Under the pieces are notes generated by a model. That model saw only the letters and a program-made list of their open reading frames with translations. It searched no databases and was not told the DNA's origin. This document shows, piece after piece, positions 18,846 to 26,448 of a stretch of 48,792 nt of DNA. Source of the DNA: Paludibacteraceae bacterium (GTDB lineage Bacteria > Bacteroidota > Bacteroidia > Bacteroidales > Paludibacteraceae); assembly GCA_017447875.1 (NCBI GenBank), contig JAFSMP010000023.1, positions 1 to 48,792 of the forward strand, written 5' to 3'. Each line of letters starts with the position of its first letter. Positions within the stretch are counted from its first letter, which is position 1. A program made the position numbers and the translations under genes.

Positions 18846-18880
18846 CAAAGATACGGACTTTTATACGTGCGCGAAAAGAC
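18846..18880 (-). promoter_or_regulatory. Phage promoter for portal-packaging operon
   Basis: On the minus strand TATCTTTG follows a TTTT box after 20 bases, about 20 bases before the portal ATG at 18825. The region around -33 contains GTCTTTTCGCG, which is also present in the same place at 23763-23773, so the two promoters may answer to one phage regulator. Confidence 0.65.
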
Positions 18881-18881
18881 G

Positions 18882-19124
18882 CTAAAGAAATACCTCCAAG
18901 CCGTTGATGGAGAAGATACACACATCACGCACCTTGCGAATTTGGTTTGAATTGAGCAGTTTGATGGTGCGTGTGCCCTCATAATAATCATAGTGGAGGG
19001 ATATGCAGTTGTCATAGTGTAAAAGCTCTCCGGCGGTTTTGCCGGTGGAGCGCCAAACGACGAGGTCCACGGGGTCGGGACGGAGTAGCATGGCTTGTGC
19101 TGTGGAAATATGAATTGCGTTCAT
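18882..19124 (-). CDS. Small phage protein, unknown
   Basis: This encodes 80 residues (MNAIHISTAQAMLLRP). It overlaps the end of the PLD-like gene by ATGA, indicating coupled translation, and precedes the portal promoter. It has a predicted beta-rich fold with HYDNCISLHYDYYEGT and IFSINGLEVFL and no membrane segment. No family was recognised. The coupling suggests it works with, or is co-expressed with, the PLD-like protein. Confidence 0.6.
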   Translation of the reverse strand: MNAIHISTAQAMLLRPDPVDLVVWRSTGKTAGELLHYDNCISLHYDYYEGTRTIKLLNSNQIRKVRDVCIFSINGLEVFL

Positions 19125-19642
19125 GCGTTGTCTATTTTCTCTTTGAATAGTTCTGACAGGGGTACAGAATGGTTTTGGATAAGATCTTCCATGTCGGAGA
19201 GGAAGGTTTGAAATACATCCGGATTGGTTGTAACAATGGCGGATTCCATACGGTTGCCTCGTGTCAAGTTCTGCGAGGTAATGATGGAAACAGTATCGCC
19301 CTTGACAGAGCGAATGAGTATGACCTTGGAATGATTGTCGGCAAGGTACGTATGCTCAATGACCTGCGCGAGGAAAGTCCAGAGACGGAGCGTTTTGTTT
19401 GTCGCCTTAAAATCGAGCACAAGTCGGATTGTTTCGACTTTGCCCGATTTCGATATAAAATACAGGCGACGAAGAAACTCCTCGGAAATAGAGAAAGAGG
19501 TTTGCCAAATAGACGATTTGCCGACTTGGTTGAGTACCCATTCAACCACATCGGCTACTTGGAGCGTGTTCGTGAGATAACATTGCAACGGTGCAGTTGC
19601 AAGGGGCTTCAAGTAATCGTCTATTGCAACACCTCTTTTCAT
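19121..19642 (-). CDS. Phage-encoded phospholipase D-like (possible nuclease) protein
   Basis: The 173-residue product carries one PLD-type motif: H104-S-K106 in NHSKVILI, then Asn in SQNLTRGNR (125-130) and Glu133. This matches the H-K-N-E arrangement of single-domain PLD-family nucleases such as Nuc-like and BfiI-like proteins, which dimerise to form one active site. It starts within the end of the 184-residue gene and is coupled to the 80-residue gene. It could act on DNA during packaging or as an anti-competitor or defence nuclease. The family fold is moderately supported; the substrate is unknown. Confidence 0.62.
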   Translation of the reverse strand: MKRGVAIDDYLKPLATAPLQCYLTNTLQVADVVEWVLNQVGKSSIWQTSFSISEEFLRRLYFISKSGKVETIRLVLDFKATNKTLRLWTFLAQVIEHTYLADNHSKVILIRSVKGDTVSIITSQNLTRGNRMESAIVTTNPDVFQTFLSDMEDLIQNHSVPLSELFKEKIDNA

Positions 19643-20193
19643 ACCTTACCGTAACTGTCGTAGGCTTTCCAGTTAGCGTGGTATCGCTTGTCGAGCTCAA
19701 TGAGTTCTTTGAGGAAAGGATAACGCTCGCTGTCCGGGCATGTAGCGTTGGTAGTGGAAAGAACTACCAGCTTTGCATGTAGGGCGCGCATTTTCTGCAG
19801 CAGAGAAAGATTCTCGCTGTAGCGTGCCTGTATATCCTCGGGCAGCGTGTCATGATCGGCGCGTTTTCCTTTCTTAAACTCTTCAGCAGCCGCTTCCTTC
19901 TGCTTTCTAGTGCGAGTGGGAGCGTCCAGGTGGTCGCGCTTAATAATCGCGTTCACCTGCTGCTGCATTTGCTCGACCTGCGTATGCGTGAGGTCCTGCA
20001 AGCGGAACTTGAGGTATTTGCGAAGTTGGTACTCAATATCTTCCGCGTGCCGGGAGAGATTGCCCATAATATTACGATAGAGGATTTGGTTACCGGACAA
20101 CTGAAGCAGATACAGCGCACCTTGCTCCAAATTACGCTTGTCAGCAGGGGTATTGAGCCAATCCTGCACCTTCATTGTGAAATTGTGATCCAT
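19639..20193 (-). CDS. Helical phage protein, unknown
   Basis: The 184-residue protein starts MDHNFTMKVQDWLN; a second ATG at residue 7 is possible. It is strongly helical and charged, with coiled-coil-like stretches (QVEQMQQQVNAIIKRDH, YSENLSLLQKMRALHAKL) and a lysine/alanine-rich segment (TRKQKEAAAEEFKKGKRA). It ends with a four-base overlap onto the PLD-like gene. No enzyme motif was seen. Similar proteins are common in Bacteroidales prophages without an assigned function. It is probably a DNA-associated or assembly protein. Confidence 0.55.
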   Translation of the reverse strand: MDHNFTMKVQDWLNTPADKRNLEQGALYLLQLSGNQILYRNIMGNLSRHAEDIEYQLRKYLKFRLQDLTHTQVEQMQQQVNAIIKRDHLDAPTRTRKQKEAAAEEFKKGKRADHDTLPEDIQARYSENLSLLQKMRALHAKLVVLSTTNATCPDSERYPFLKELIELDKRYHANWKAYDSYGKV

Positions 20194-20230
20194 AATTGAA
20201 AATTGTTGCCGCCATCCTGCGGAGACGGCA

Positions 20231-20857
20231 TTACAAGTTATTGTTTATGCCGACAAAGAAAACAAGGTTCTTGCCGAGCGGTTCAAGCAAGCGATACATG
20301 GAAGATATGGTTGAGCCGGTGGTAACGAAATCATCAAAGATTATCAGATTGGGTTCGGTTGGGAGCGTACCTAAATCGAAATCCACGTTTACACGTTGGC
20401 GCGTGTGTGCAAGTGCTACATCCTCGTAATAAGGGATAGCGAGGTTGTGACCAATTTGCTCTGCAATACGACAGGCGAAGTTCTTGGTAAGATGTCTCCT
20501 TTTAGGAGTTGCACATATCGCCCAGTTACCAGAGGAAAGGTAGTGACCAAGGACTTTGCGGATAACATCCGTCATCTTGGTTGCGAACTTTTCAACCATA
20601 TCATCATCCGCTTTAATATCGGTAAGCAATCGCCCTTTGACAGACTTTTTCCAAAGGGTGATGACTGTTACACCGGCGTGCGGTGAGATAGCAATGCGTT
20701 CCTGAGAAAGGTCACACCGTGCGGCGGTGTCCTCTCCCTTGTGCCAGCCTTTGCGTTGTGTTTCGGCAAAGATGTCTTTAGGGGGAGCAGAAACGGCAGA
20801 GGCAGCTCCCGTAGAGGAACTGCCCATGCCTACATCAGAAGGAGAAAAGAGCGACAT
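20231..20857 (-). CDS. Phosphoribosyltransferase-fold protein (ComF-like) in phage capsid operon
   Basis: The 208-residue product has a clear PRPP-binding loop, LIIFDDFVTTGST at 171-183, preceded by YYEDVALAHTRQR, as in type I phosphoribosyltransferases and ComF-like proteins. The N-terminal 40 residues are low-complexity and the part before the loop contains AICATPKRRHL. The gene starts inside the stop of the preceding structural gene (TAATG), so it is translated with the capsid proteins. Type I enzymes normally salvage bases or nucleotides, while ComF-like proteins act in DNA uptake. Why a phage places it in its head operon is unclear. Confidence 0.7.
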   Translation of the reverse strand: MSLFSPSDVGMGSSSTGAASAVSAPPKDIFAETQRKGWHKGEDTAARCDLSQERIAISPHAGVTVITLWKKSVKGRLLTDIKADDDMVEKFATKMTDVIRKVLGHYLSSGNWAICATPKRRHLTKNFACRIAEQIGHNLAIPYYEDVALAHTRQRVNVDFDLGTLPTEPNLIIFDDFVTTGSTISSMYRLLEPLGKNLVFFVGINNNL

Positions 20858-21447
20858 TATTCACCCGGTGTTTGTGTCTGCTCGGAAGCAGGGTTAATCG
20901 TGTCCGTTTCGGTAATGATTTCGCCCTCATAGAACGGAGCCGGCACAACATCAGAAGCTTCAGCGTTGATGGTTGTGGAGGTTGTGCCAGTTGCACCTTG
21001 ACCGAGATCTTGGGCAACGGTGGCTTTCGTGTTCCACTTGTCCGAACCGATAACGCGGAATTTGCCTCGCATGTCCTCTACCAAGAACACATTATCTGTG
21101 TTGTTGATATAGGCGGCTGCAGCAGAAGCCTCCGGACCGACGGCAGGGTGTACAGCCGTGAGTTTGTTGAGCTGCGTTTGGCTCGGCACTTCTCCCTGCG
21201 CTTCGGAAGTGACTTGGCACTTATCCGGCAGCACATCGATGTGCTTCCAAGAGGCGTCGGCAGCCAAAGTGAAATTGCCTTGATAAACGGCAGATGTCGG
21301 GCGACCGTTCTCATCGACCGGCAGCGTTGGCCACTTTACAATTTCGCTTTTTGCGAGGTAATAGATACGACGCTTGATGCCCGGCAGTTCGGGTGTTCCC
21401 TGACACCAGTTAAGGGAGCGTTGCAGATTATTACATGTATTTGCCAT
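20857..21447 (-). CDS. Phage structural protein, possibly tube- or decoration-like
   Basis: This encodes 196 residues (MANTCNNLQRSLNW). It is beta-rich with a short central alanine run and TTST-type low-complexity near 155. Segments such as FTLAADASWKHIDVL and VFLVEDMRGKFRVIGSDKW suit a virion beta-barrel, for instance a tail-tube-like, head-tail joining or capsid-decoration protein. It lies directly after the major capsid gene and is joined to the PRTase gene by a one-base TAATG overlap. No family was identified with confidence. Confidence 0.55.
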   Translation of the reverse strand: MANTCNNLQRSLNWCQGTPELPGIKRRIYYLAKSEIVKWPTLPVDENGRPTSAVYQGNFTLAADASWKHIDVLPDKCQVTSEAQGEVPSQTQLNKLTAVHPAVGPEASAAAAYINNTDNVFLVEDMRGKFRVIGSDKWNTKATVAQDLGQGATGTTSTTINAEASDVVPAPFYEGEIITETDTINPASEQTQTPGE

Positions 21448-21477
21448 ATTGTGAAAAATTTAGATGTTACGAAATGG

Positions 21478-21535
21478 GCTTTGCCCAATGGCTACGCTCC
21501 GGCTATTACCTCGAAGTTTGACCAAAGGGCAAAGC
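21478..21535. repeat. Inverted repeat between capsid gene and next gene
   Basis: GCTTTGCCC at 21478-21486 pairs with GGGCAAAGC at 21527-21535. On the minus-strand transcript it forms a 9-bp stem in the gap after the major capsid stop. It could protect the capsid mRNA or reduce read-through; there is no T-run for a classical terminator. Confidence 0.5.
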
Positions 21536-21542
21536 GGAGAGG

Positions 21543-22637
21543 TTACTCTTGCCCCGTATCGGGGTTGCCCCCACCGTTGTTGTCGCCTCCAGCGTTCTCT
21601 CCGCCTGTTGTGCCTCCTGCATTGTCAGCAGGTGCAGCAGGTGTGGCAGGAGCGGCCGGGGTTGCGGTCTGCTCCGGCTCGGTGGCAAGTTCGATAGTTT
21701 TGAAACGGCGTTTGTCTATCGTTTCGAACTGTACACCGAAGAACATGGTTGCGATGAACGAGAGCATAAACGGATCATACTCCTTAACGAGGATAGAGGT
21801 TTCATCCGACATGTTGTCGTAGCCATAGAGCATGTTGCTCTTGGGCGAGATGTGGATGAAGTTCGAGCCGACTTTGTTGGCGAGCGGCACCATGACGAGG
21901 CGACCCTCCGAACCCTCTACTGCGTTCTGCTGATAACGGTTGTTATACGGCAGACCACCGTGAGTAAGTTGATAGGACTCGTTGTACATGTCCACAAGTT
22001 GCTGCGAGCAGTAGAGGTTCAACTGCTGTGCGCGGAGGTGCGGATCAAGCGTGAAAAGGATGTCTTTGAGAACATCGCAAGCGTTGGCACGAGTGATTTT
22101 CTCGGTAAGCTTGAGATAGTTGCCTCTGGCAACAGAAATGTTCTCGGCCTCAATCTCTTTTCGGGTAATGGTGTCGAAGCCATCAAAGAGATCCAAAGTG
22201 GTTTCCCCATCCGGGTTGCGTACGCCTGCCCAGATAGCCTCATTGAGGTGGAAGGAAAGCGACTTTGCCATAAAAGCGAGGACGTGCTTTGCCGTTGGGG
22301 TTTGCATCTGTCCATCGCCTTTGGTAGGACCTTCGCCGAGCAATGTCTGAATTGCGCGGTTCGGCTCGAAGTCGGCGATTACAGAACCGAAGAAGGTTTC
22401 CAGCGTGCGGAAATCCAACTTGAGGTTGTTATTAGAGCGGCGTTTAGGGTTGTAAGGACCAAACTGTGCGTCAAAGTCCATCGTACCAACTCGCTCCTTA
22501 TAACGGATACCCGGGCGACCTGTCATGTGCTTGAGGGTATCCATGCTTCCCAAAATCGGGAGCATGAGCAGTTCCTTGCGGTACTTGACCGCTGCTTCCT
22601 GATACTGCTCTAACGTAAAAACTAATTTACCAGCCAT
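21543..22637 (-). CDS. Major capsid protein
   Basis: This encodes 364 residues. The position directly after the protease-scaffold, the length, and a tail of alanine-proline-glycine low complexity (about 325-364) support the head shell protein. The core has segments such as YKERVGTMDFDAQFGPYN, LHLNEAIWAG-like helices and MLYGYDNMSDETSILVKEYDPFMLSFIATMFFGVQ, consistent with an HK97-type fold in Bacteroidales phages. The sequence is too divergent to show an HK97 signature by eye. Glycine-rich C-terminal tails sometimes extend from the capsid surface. Confidence 0.75.
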   Translation of the reverse strand: MAGKLVFTLEQYQEAAVKYRKELLMLPILGSMDTLKHMTGRPGIRYKERVGTMDFDAQFGPYNPKRRSNNNLKLDFRTLETFFGSVIADFEPNRAIQTLLGEGPTKGDGQMQTPTAKHVLAFMAKSLSFHLNEAIWAGVRNPDGETTLDLFDGFDTITRKEIEAENISVARGNYLKLTEKITRANACDVLKDILFTLDPHLRAQQLNLYCSQQLVDMYNESYQLTHGGLPYNNRYQQNAVEGSEGRLVMVPLANKVGSNFIHISPKSNMLYGYDNMSDETSILVKEYDPFMLSFIATMFFGVQFETIDKRRFKTIELATEPEQTATPAAPATPAAPADNAGGTTGGENAGGDNNGGGNPDTGQE

Positions 22638-22664
22638 ATTGTTACGAATTAAGGGGGTTAGCTA

Positions 22665-23717
22665 TTAGGGCAGCATATCAAACAATGCCTGTGCATCGTT
22701 CATCACGCGCACCTGCTCCTCAATCTCGTTCGTAGGCGTGGGCGCGTTGCCGTTGTTCAACACTTGGGATGTTTTGTCCCCGGGCTTGGCGGCGAGAAGG
22801 GCTGCTTGCTCATCGACCTTGGCTTGGAGATCCTTGATGGACTGGTCGCGTTGAGCAATGACATTATCCTTCTCGGTGGCGGTGGCTTGCAATTTGTCGG
22901 CTTGATCTTTGAGGAAAGCCTCCAAGGTGGAGCATTGTGCTTCCGTAAGGGAACACTTGCCATCCGCGAACTGCAGCGCATCTATAGCGAGAGCGGCTGC
23001 AAGCAAAGGAAATAATTTGTTCATAGGTTCAATATTTTGGGGTTGTTTGTCTTGCGAACGGAACAAATTAGCGATGGCATTGAGGAACTTGGAGAATTGC
23101 GAATTACCCTCGACAGGCAGATTGGGGATAGGCATACCGACAGAAGCCATAGCAGAGGCTACGGCATCGGTGAGCACCGGGGCTTGGTCCTCATCGGCGT
23201 TGGTGATCTCATCCACGAAGCCCCAATCAAGAGCTTCTTTAGCAGAGAGCCAGCCGCCAACTTTCATAAGTGCCAGGAGTGCATCCGCATCTTTCTTGCA
23301 CTTACGGGAATACATGCCTGCAACATTGGCATCCATCTTCTCCAAATCTGTTTTGAGTTGTTCGAGGGAAGCGATTTGGGAAGCCAGTTGGTCGGCATTG
23401 AGCTGCGCCCATTGGAAAAATTCCGCAGAGCATTTGTGTGCAAGGTACATTGCACTTGCGTCCATGGTGATACGTTTCGCACCGAGGGAAGCGATTGTAG
23501 CTGCCGAGGCGTTCATGCCCACGAAATGGACGGTAACATCACCGTGGTTGCGGAAAGAAGAAGCAATGGAAAGAGCGGTGGCGAGAGAGCCACCGAGAGA
23601 ATCAATAAGCACATGAACCGGTTTGCCTGCGTTCTTGTTCAGAACGTAATCAACATAGTTCTTGTCGAAATCGTAGCCTCCTACGAAACCTTTGAGGTGG
23701 AGATGGTAATTTTGCAT
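22665..23717 (-). CDS. Prohead protease fused to scaffold (ClpP/S49-like)
   Basis: The 350-residue product has a ClpP/SppA-type domain in residues 1-175: VLIDSLGGSLATA at 37-49, likely nucleophile Ser71 in GMNASAATIAS, and likely His94 in YLAHKC. Residues 230-330 form an alanine-rich and coiled-coil segment (DKLQATATEKDNVIAQRDQSIKDLQAK) typical of scaffolding proteins. The enzyme would cut the scaffold and capsid termini during head maturation. An internal ATG in the same frame (Met232, at 23024) could make a separate 119-residue scaffold, as in lambda C/Nu3. It lies 27 bases before the capsid gene and is driven by a promoter at 23739-23773. Confidence 0.82.
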   Translation of the reverse strand: MQNYHLHLKGFVGGYDFDKNYVDYVLNKNAGKPVHVLIDSLGGSLATALSIASSFRNHGDVTVHFVGMNASAATIASLGAKRITMDASAMYLAHKCSAEFFQWAQLNADQLASQIASLEQLKTDLEKMDANVAGMYSRKCKKDADALLALMKVGGWLSAKEALDWGFVDEITNADEDQAPVLTDAVASAMASVGMPIPNLPVEGNSQFSKFLNAIANLFRSQDKQPQNIEPMNKLFPLLAAALAIDALQFADGKCSLTEAQCSTLEAFLKDQADKLQATATEKDNVIAQRDQSIKDLQAKVDEQAALLAAKPGDKTSQVLNNGNAPTPTNEIEEQVRVMNDAQALFDMLP

Positions 23718-23738
23718 CGCTAAATTGAATTAACGACG

Positions 23739-23773
23739 CAAAGGTACTGCGTTTACGCGCTACGCGAAAAGAC
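23739..23773 (-). promoter_or_regulatory. Phage promoter for capsid module
   Basis: On the minus strand TACCTTTG follows TTTT after 20 bases, about 20 bases before the protease ATG at 23717. The -33 region GTCTTTTCGCG and flanking TTTAC/GTAAA words match the portal promoter at 18846-18880. Confidence 0.68.
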
Positions 23774-23779
23774 GGTAAA

Positions 23780-24205
23780 TCAGGCGATAGAACACGCCAC
23801 AAGTGCTTTTATAGACTGGTATTTTACTTCGTAGGAGATAGCATTGGGTTCGGCATCCGGCAAACCGAAACCTCTACTGACACCGATTTGGGGGAATGGT
23901 GCTTCCTTTGCACCGAGGATATAGGTGCGGTTCATAACATCGGTAATGACGAATGCGACCGGGTGGTCCTCCGGCAACTCGACTTGTGACTGAAATGTCA
24001 AAGTAGCTGTTTCGGCAGTACCGTTGTTTTCGTTGGTGTTCTCCACTATGCAGGTACACTCACCCGTGAATGGGAGCGGAGTGAGTTTAGCGAAAATCAT
24101 AATGGGCATTTTCGCTACAGCCTGCATAGCTATGTTATTGTTCAAGTTGTCGGAAAAAACGTAAGCGAGCGACTTGATACCGGGGAGAGCAAATTGGTTA
24201 TTCAT
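23780..24205 (-). CDS. Phage virion-associated protein, unknown
   Basis: The 141-residue product (MNNQFALPGIKSLAYVF) is beta-rich without signal or membrane segments. Motifs such as CTCIVENTNENNG, HPVAFVITDVMNRTYILGAKEAPFPQI and SYEVKYQSIKALVACS suggest a compact beta-sandwich or barrel. It directly precedes the capsid promoter. Structural or tube-like roles are possible. No name is justified. Confidence 0.55.
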   Translation of the reverse strand: MNNQFALPGIKSLAYVFSDNLNNNIAMQAVAKMPIMIFAKLTPLPFTGECTCIVENTNENNGTAETATLTFQSQVELPEDHPVAFVITDVMNRTYILGAKEAPFPQIGVSRGFGLPDAEPNAISYEVKYQSIKALVACSIA

Positions 24206-24241
24206 AACTTCTCTACACTTTGGAACAGTTCTGCCACACCT

Positions 24242-24799
24242 CTACACGTTGAAGTGCTTTGGATTTTTGCGGCTCGAATCCGAACGTTTTTTGCGCGAAT
24301 TTATCTTGTATGTAATGTCGCGTTTGCGTTGATAGCGTTTCGCGATGGCGTTCCAGTTCGGTTCGTCACAGGTTATGCCGTGCTTCTCCATGAAAGCCCA
24401 TATAGCATGATCCTGCCGATTGAGGCGCACCCGGAAGGTGTGCAACTCCTGCCACAAGCAAATATCAAAGGACTCCAGTATAGCGTTCTGCAGTTCCAGT
24501 TTGGCGTGAGGACCGATATAGTTGAAAACGCGTGGATCTCGATCCGAGTAATAGGGAATAGCCAAAGCCAAGGTAGCGTCAGCAGGAATTGGCTCCGGAA
24601 CATCAGAAGGCTGTTTCTGTAGCACACGGTGCAAAACCTGCGATTCATACGAACCGCGAACCGGCTCCACCGGAGTAAGAGCAGGGATTGGCTGATTGGG
24701 GCAGATGTCATCCTCCCGATGACGAACTTTTCTGCACGTGTGCGCATACCATTGTGCGAGGTATGGCGGCAGGGATAAATATACACAAATAGCACTCAT
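24242..24799 (-). CDS. Phage protein of unknown function with WNAIAKRYQRKRD motif
   Basis: This encodes 185 residues beginning MSAICVYLSLPPYLAQW. The C-terminal WNAIAKRYQRKRDITYKINSRKK is basic and helical and may bind nucleic acid. Related proteins occur in Bacteroidales prophages, as far as I recall, with no function. It has its own promoter (24825-24856) and stands between the accessory cassette and the head module, so it may be the first gene of the late region, possibly regulatory. Confidence 0.6.
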   Translation of the reverse strand: MSAICVYLSLPPYLAQWYAHTCRKVRHREDDICPNQPIPALTPVEPVRGSYESQVLHRVLQKQPSDVPEPIPADATLALAIPYYSDRDPRVFNYIGPHAKLELQNAILESFDICLWQELHTFRVRLNRQDHAIWAFMEKHGITCDEPNWNAIAKRYQRKRDITYKINSRKKRSDSSRKNPKHFNV

Positions 24800-24824
24800 A
24801 GCGTAAGTTTTTACGTTTTGAGTG

Positions 24825-24856
24825 CAAAGATAGCGGAAATAAACTGAATATCAAAA
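24825..24856 (-). promoter_or_regulatory. Promoter of the 185-residue phage gene
   Basis: On the minus strand TTTTG, then 19 bases, then TATCTTTG, lie 25 bases before the ATG at 24799. It lacks the GTCTTTTCGCG element of the other two late-region promoters. Confidence 0.6.
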
Positions 24857-24918
24857 GAAATCCCTTCCAAAGAACGGAAAGTATCTACACTTTACAAACT
24901 TTGGAATTTTTTGAGGAA

Positions 24919-24951
24919 AAAGCGAGCGGTCTGGTATCAGCTGCGAGCGTC
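24919..24951. repeat. Cassette 3' repeat, copy C1
   Basis: A 33-base sequence starting AAAGCGAGCGGTCTGG and ending GCGAGCGTC recurs at 27168-27201 with few changes. It lies about 40 bases beyond the ardA stop, just as the other copy lies about 35 bases beyond the 79-residue gene. Confidence 0.7.
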
Positions 24952-24963
24952 CCGATATGGGAA

Positions 24964-24982
24964 GGGCAGCATTGCGCTGCCC
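24964..24982 (-). terminator. Hairpin after ardA
   Basis: GGGCAGC and GCTGCCC form a 7-bp stem with a 5-base loop directly after the ardA stop codon. A T-run is lacking, so it may protect the transcript 3' end rather than terminate fully. Confidence 0.45.
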
Positions 24983-24987
24983 CTCTC

Positions 24988-25551
24988 TCATGCTCGGAAG
25001 ATGTACCCATCGACCTCGGTATAATCTCCGCCCGTATCGAGCGAGCGCCAAACGGCTGAATAATCAATGCAGCATTGGAGCCATTGAGGAAGATTTTTGA
25101 AGTAGCCGCACTCCTCGCAAAGGTTCTCGGCGAAATCTTCGGGGCTATCGTATTTGCCCTCGTAGCGTTCCTCGAAATCTTCGAGCGTGCCCTCATCCCA
25201 ATAGCTCAGATAAGCCTCGTAAGCCTCGCGGCGTTCCTCGCTCAGTTCGGCATATTCTTTGATTTTGTCGAACGTGCTTTCGCCCATGCAGCCTTCACAA
25301 TACCATTGTTCGGGGAAGTGCTCGTAATCTTGGAACATGAGTTCTGCATCCTGCTCATCCGCGTGCAGGCGGTTGCAAAACTCCATGAAATCGTGGTAGG
25401 TTTCAAAGGTTGATAAATCAATCCACATGCCGTACAAACTGCCGCGGTTGTACTTGGCATAGGTGCCACAATAGACGGCTGGGTTGCTGTTTTCGTAGTG
25501 TGCTGCGTGTTCGCGAATTTCGTTCTTTGTCAGCGGTTCTCTGTAGTTCAT
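24988..25551 (-). CDS. ardA: Antirestriction protein ArdA
   Basis: The start chosen is the ATG at 25551 (MNYREPLTKNEI), because upstream codons do not look related. The 187-residue product shows ArdA signatures: VYCGTYAKYNRGSLYGMWIDLS near the N-terminus, LHADEQDAELMFQDYEHFP, and a very acidic overall composition. ArdA mimics bent B-DNA and blocks type I restriction enzymes, letting mobile DNA survive entry. It is the last gene of a cassette with an ArdC-like gene and a small gene, bounded by repeats RA and C1. Four cysteines (YCEGCMG, LCEECGY) might form a small metal site in this version. Confidence 0.88.
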   Translation of the reverse strand: MNYREPLTKNEIREHAAHYENSNPAVYCGTYAKYNRGSLYGMWIDLSTFETYHDFMEFCNRLHADEQDAELMFQDYEHFPEQWYCEGCMGESTFDKIKEYAELSEERREAYEAYLSYWDEGTLEDFEERYEGKYDSPEDFAENLCEECGYFKNLPQWLQCCIDYSAVWRSLDTGGDYTEVDGYIFRA

Positions 25552-25607
25552 AATTTTAGGGATTTTGTGCCCTTTGGGGGATTGCTCCCCCTTGGGGCGG
25601 TTAAACA

Positions 25608-25979
25608 TTATGCGTTTGCGTTCTCGAAATGTACTTGCTCGCGTGAAAATTTGAATGCTACGGGGCAATAAGTGAAGCCTTTTTTGCTCTCTACCGGTGC
25701 GCCCCAAAATAAGTAGGCGTGCTGACCTTTGCGGACGTTTGCCCCTCTTGCTTTCCACCCCTCAAAGGTATCAAGTTCCTGTTCTTGGAGGTTGTAACTC
25801 TCGCGGAGCAACTGATTAAGGGTGAAATCGGTTCTTCCGGCTTGCTTTGCAAGTTCTGCCAAACTATTGCAAAGGGTTTTCAGACCTGCGCGCAAAGTTG
25901 CTGCTTTGCTTGCGTTCTCTACTGCTGCCGCTTGTGCGGTGGTGGTGTTCTCGACTTGGTTTTTCTTTGTACGTGCCAT
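25608..25979 (-). CDS. ArdC N-terminal-like antirestriction protein
   Basis: The start is at MARTKKNQVEN (25979), giving 123 residues. The C-terminal half (DTFEGWKARGANVRKGQHAYLFWG, then GFTYCPVAFKFSREQV) matches the N-terminal domain pattern of ArdC-like proteins, which bind single-stranded DNA, but the metalloprotease part of full ArdC is absent. It precedes ardA by 56 bases in the same cassette. The likely role is protecting incoming DNA. The domain call is moderate. Confidence 0.65.
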   Translation of the reverse strand: MARTKKNQVENTTTAQAAAVENASKAATLRAGLKTLCNSLAELAKQAGRTDFTLNQLLRESYNLQEQELDTFEGWKARGANVRKGQHAYLFWGAPVESKKGFTYCPVAFKFSREQVHFENANA

Positions 25980-26016
25980 AGTTGTAAAAATTTGATTGTT
26001 ATACATTAGTTATTGA

Positions 26017-26190
26017 TTAGTGCCATGTTTGGCTTGTGTACTCAAAATCTTCGTATTCCTCGTAAATATCGCCCCAACTCGGTTCTTCATTTGCGGTAAT
26101 GCTGGAGCGGTGAGCAACCTTTACTAAACCTTGATTGTTAGCGGAGAGGTTATCGAAACCGAGACCAAAAGAAATAGTTAGCTGTGCCAT
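26017..26190 (-). CDS. Small protein at head of antirestriction cassette
   Basis: The 57-residue acidic protein starts MAQLTISFGLGFDNL. No motif was recognised. It precedes the ArdC-like gene by 37 bases. Small acidic proteins next to ardA can be anti-defence factors, but nothing here proves this. Confidence 0.5.
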   Translation of the reverse strand: MAQLTISFGLGFDNLSANNQGLVKVAHRSSITANEEPSWGDIYEEYEDFEYTSQTWH

Positions 26191-26250
26191 GATTGTATGA
26201 ATTTTAGAGTTTAACATTTGCGTATAAAGCAGTTAGCGTTTGATATAACC

Positions 26251-26448
26251 TTTACGGTGCTTTACAAGTGTTCCGTGGGAGTGTTTGCAAGGTTTTCGTG
26301 AAAAAATACTACCATCGGTGCAAGAACTGACCAAAGGGAGGTCTTGCGCCGGAATAATGTGTGGAGATTTTTTTAGTGACAATCGGAACGGCGAAACTCT
26401 GCGTGACCTTTCAAATCAACGTAGCGGTAACTAACTTTGCACCGGAAA
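26251..26448. repeat. Cassette 5' repeat RA (198 bp)
   Basis: Nearly identical to 27805-28001, with about 20 differences over 198 bases. It lies 61 bases upstream of the antirestriction cassette start. It holds no supported gene. On the plus strand both copies keep TAACTTTG 20 bases after CTTTC, a weak promoter match pointing away from the cassette, into the repeat-rich noncoding block. Confidence 0.85.
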
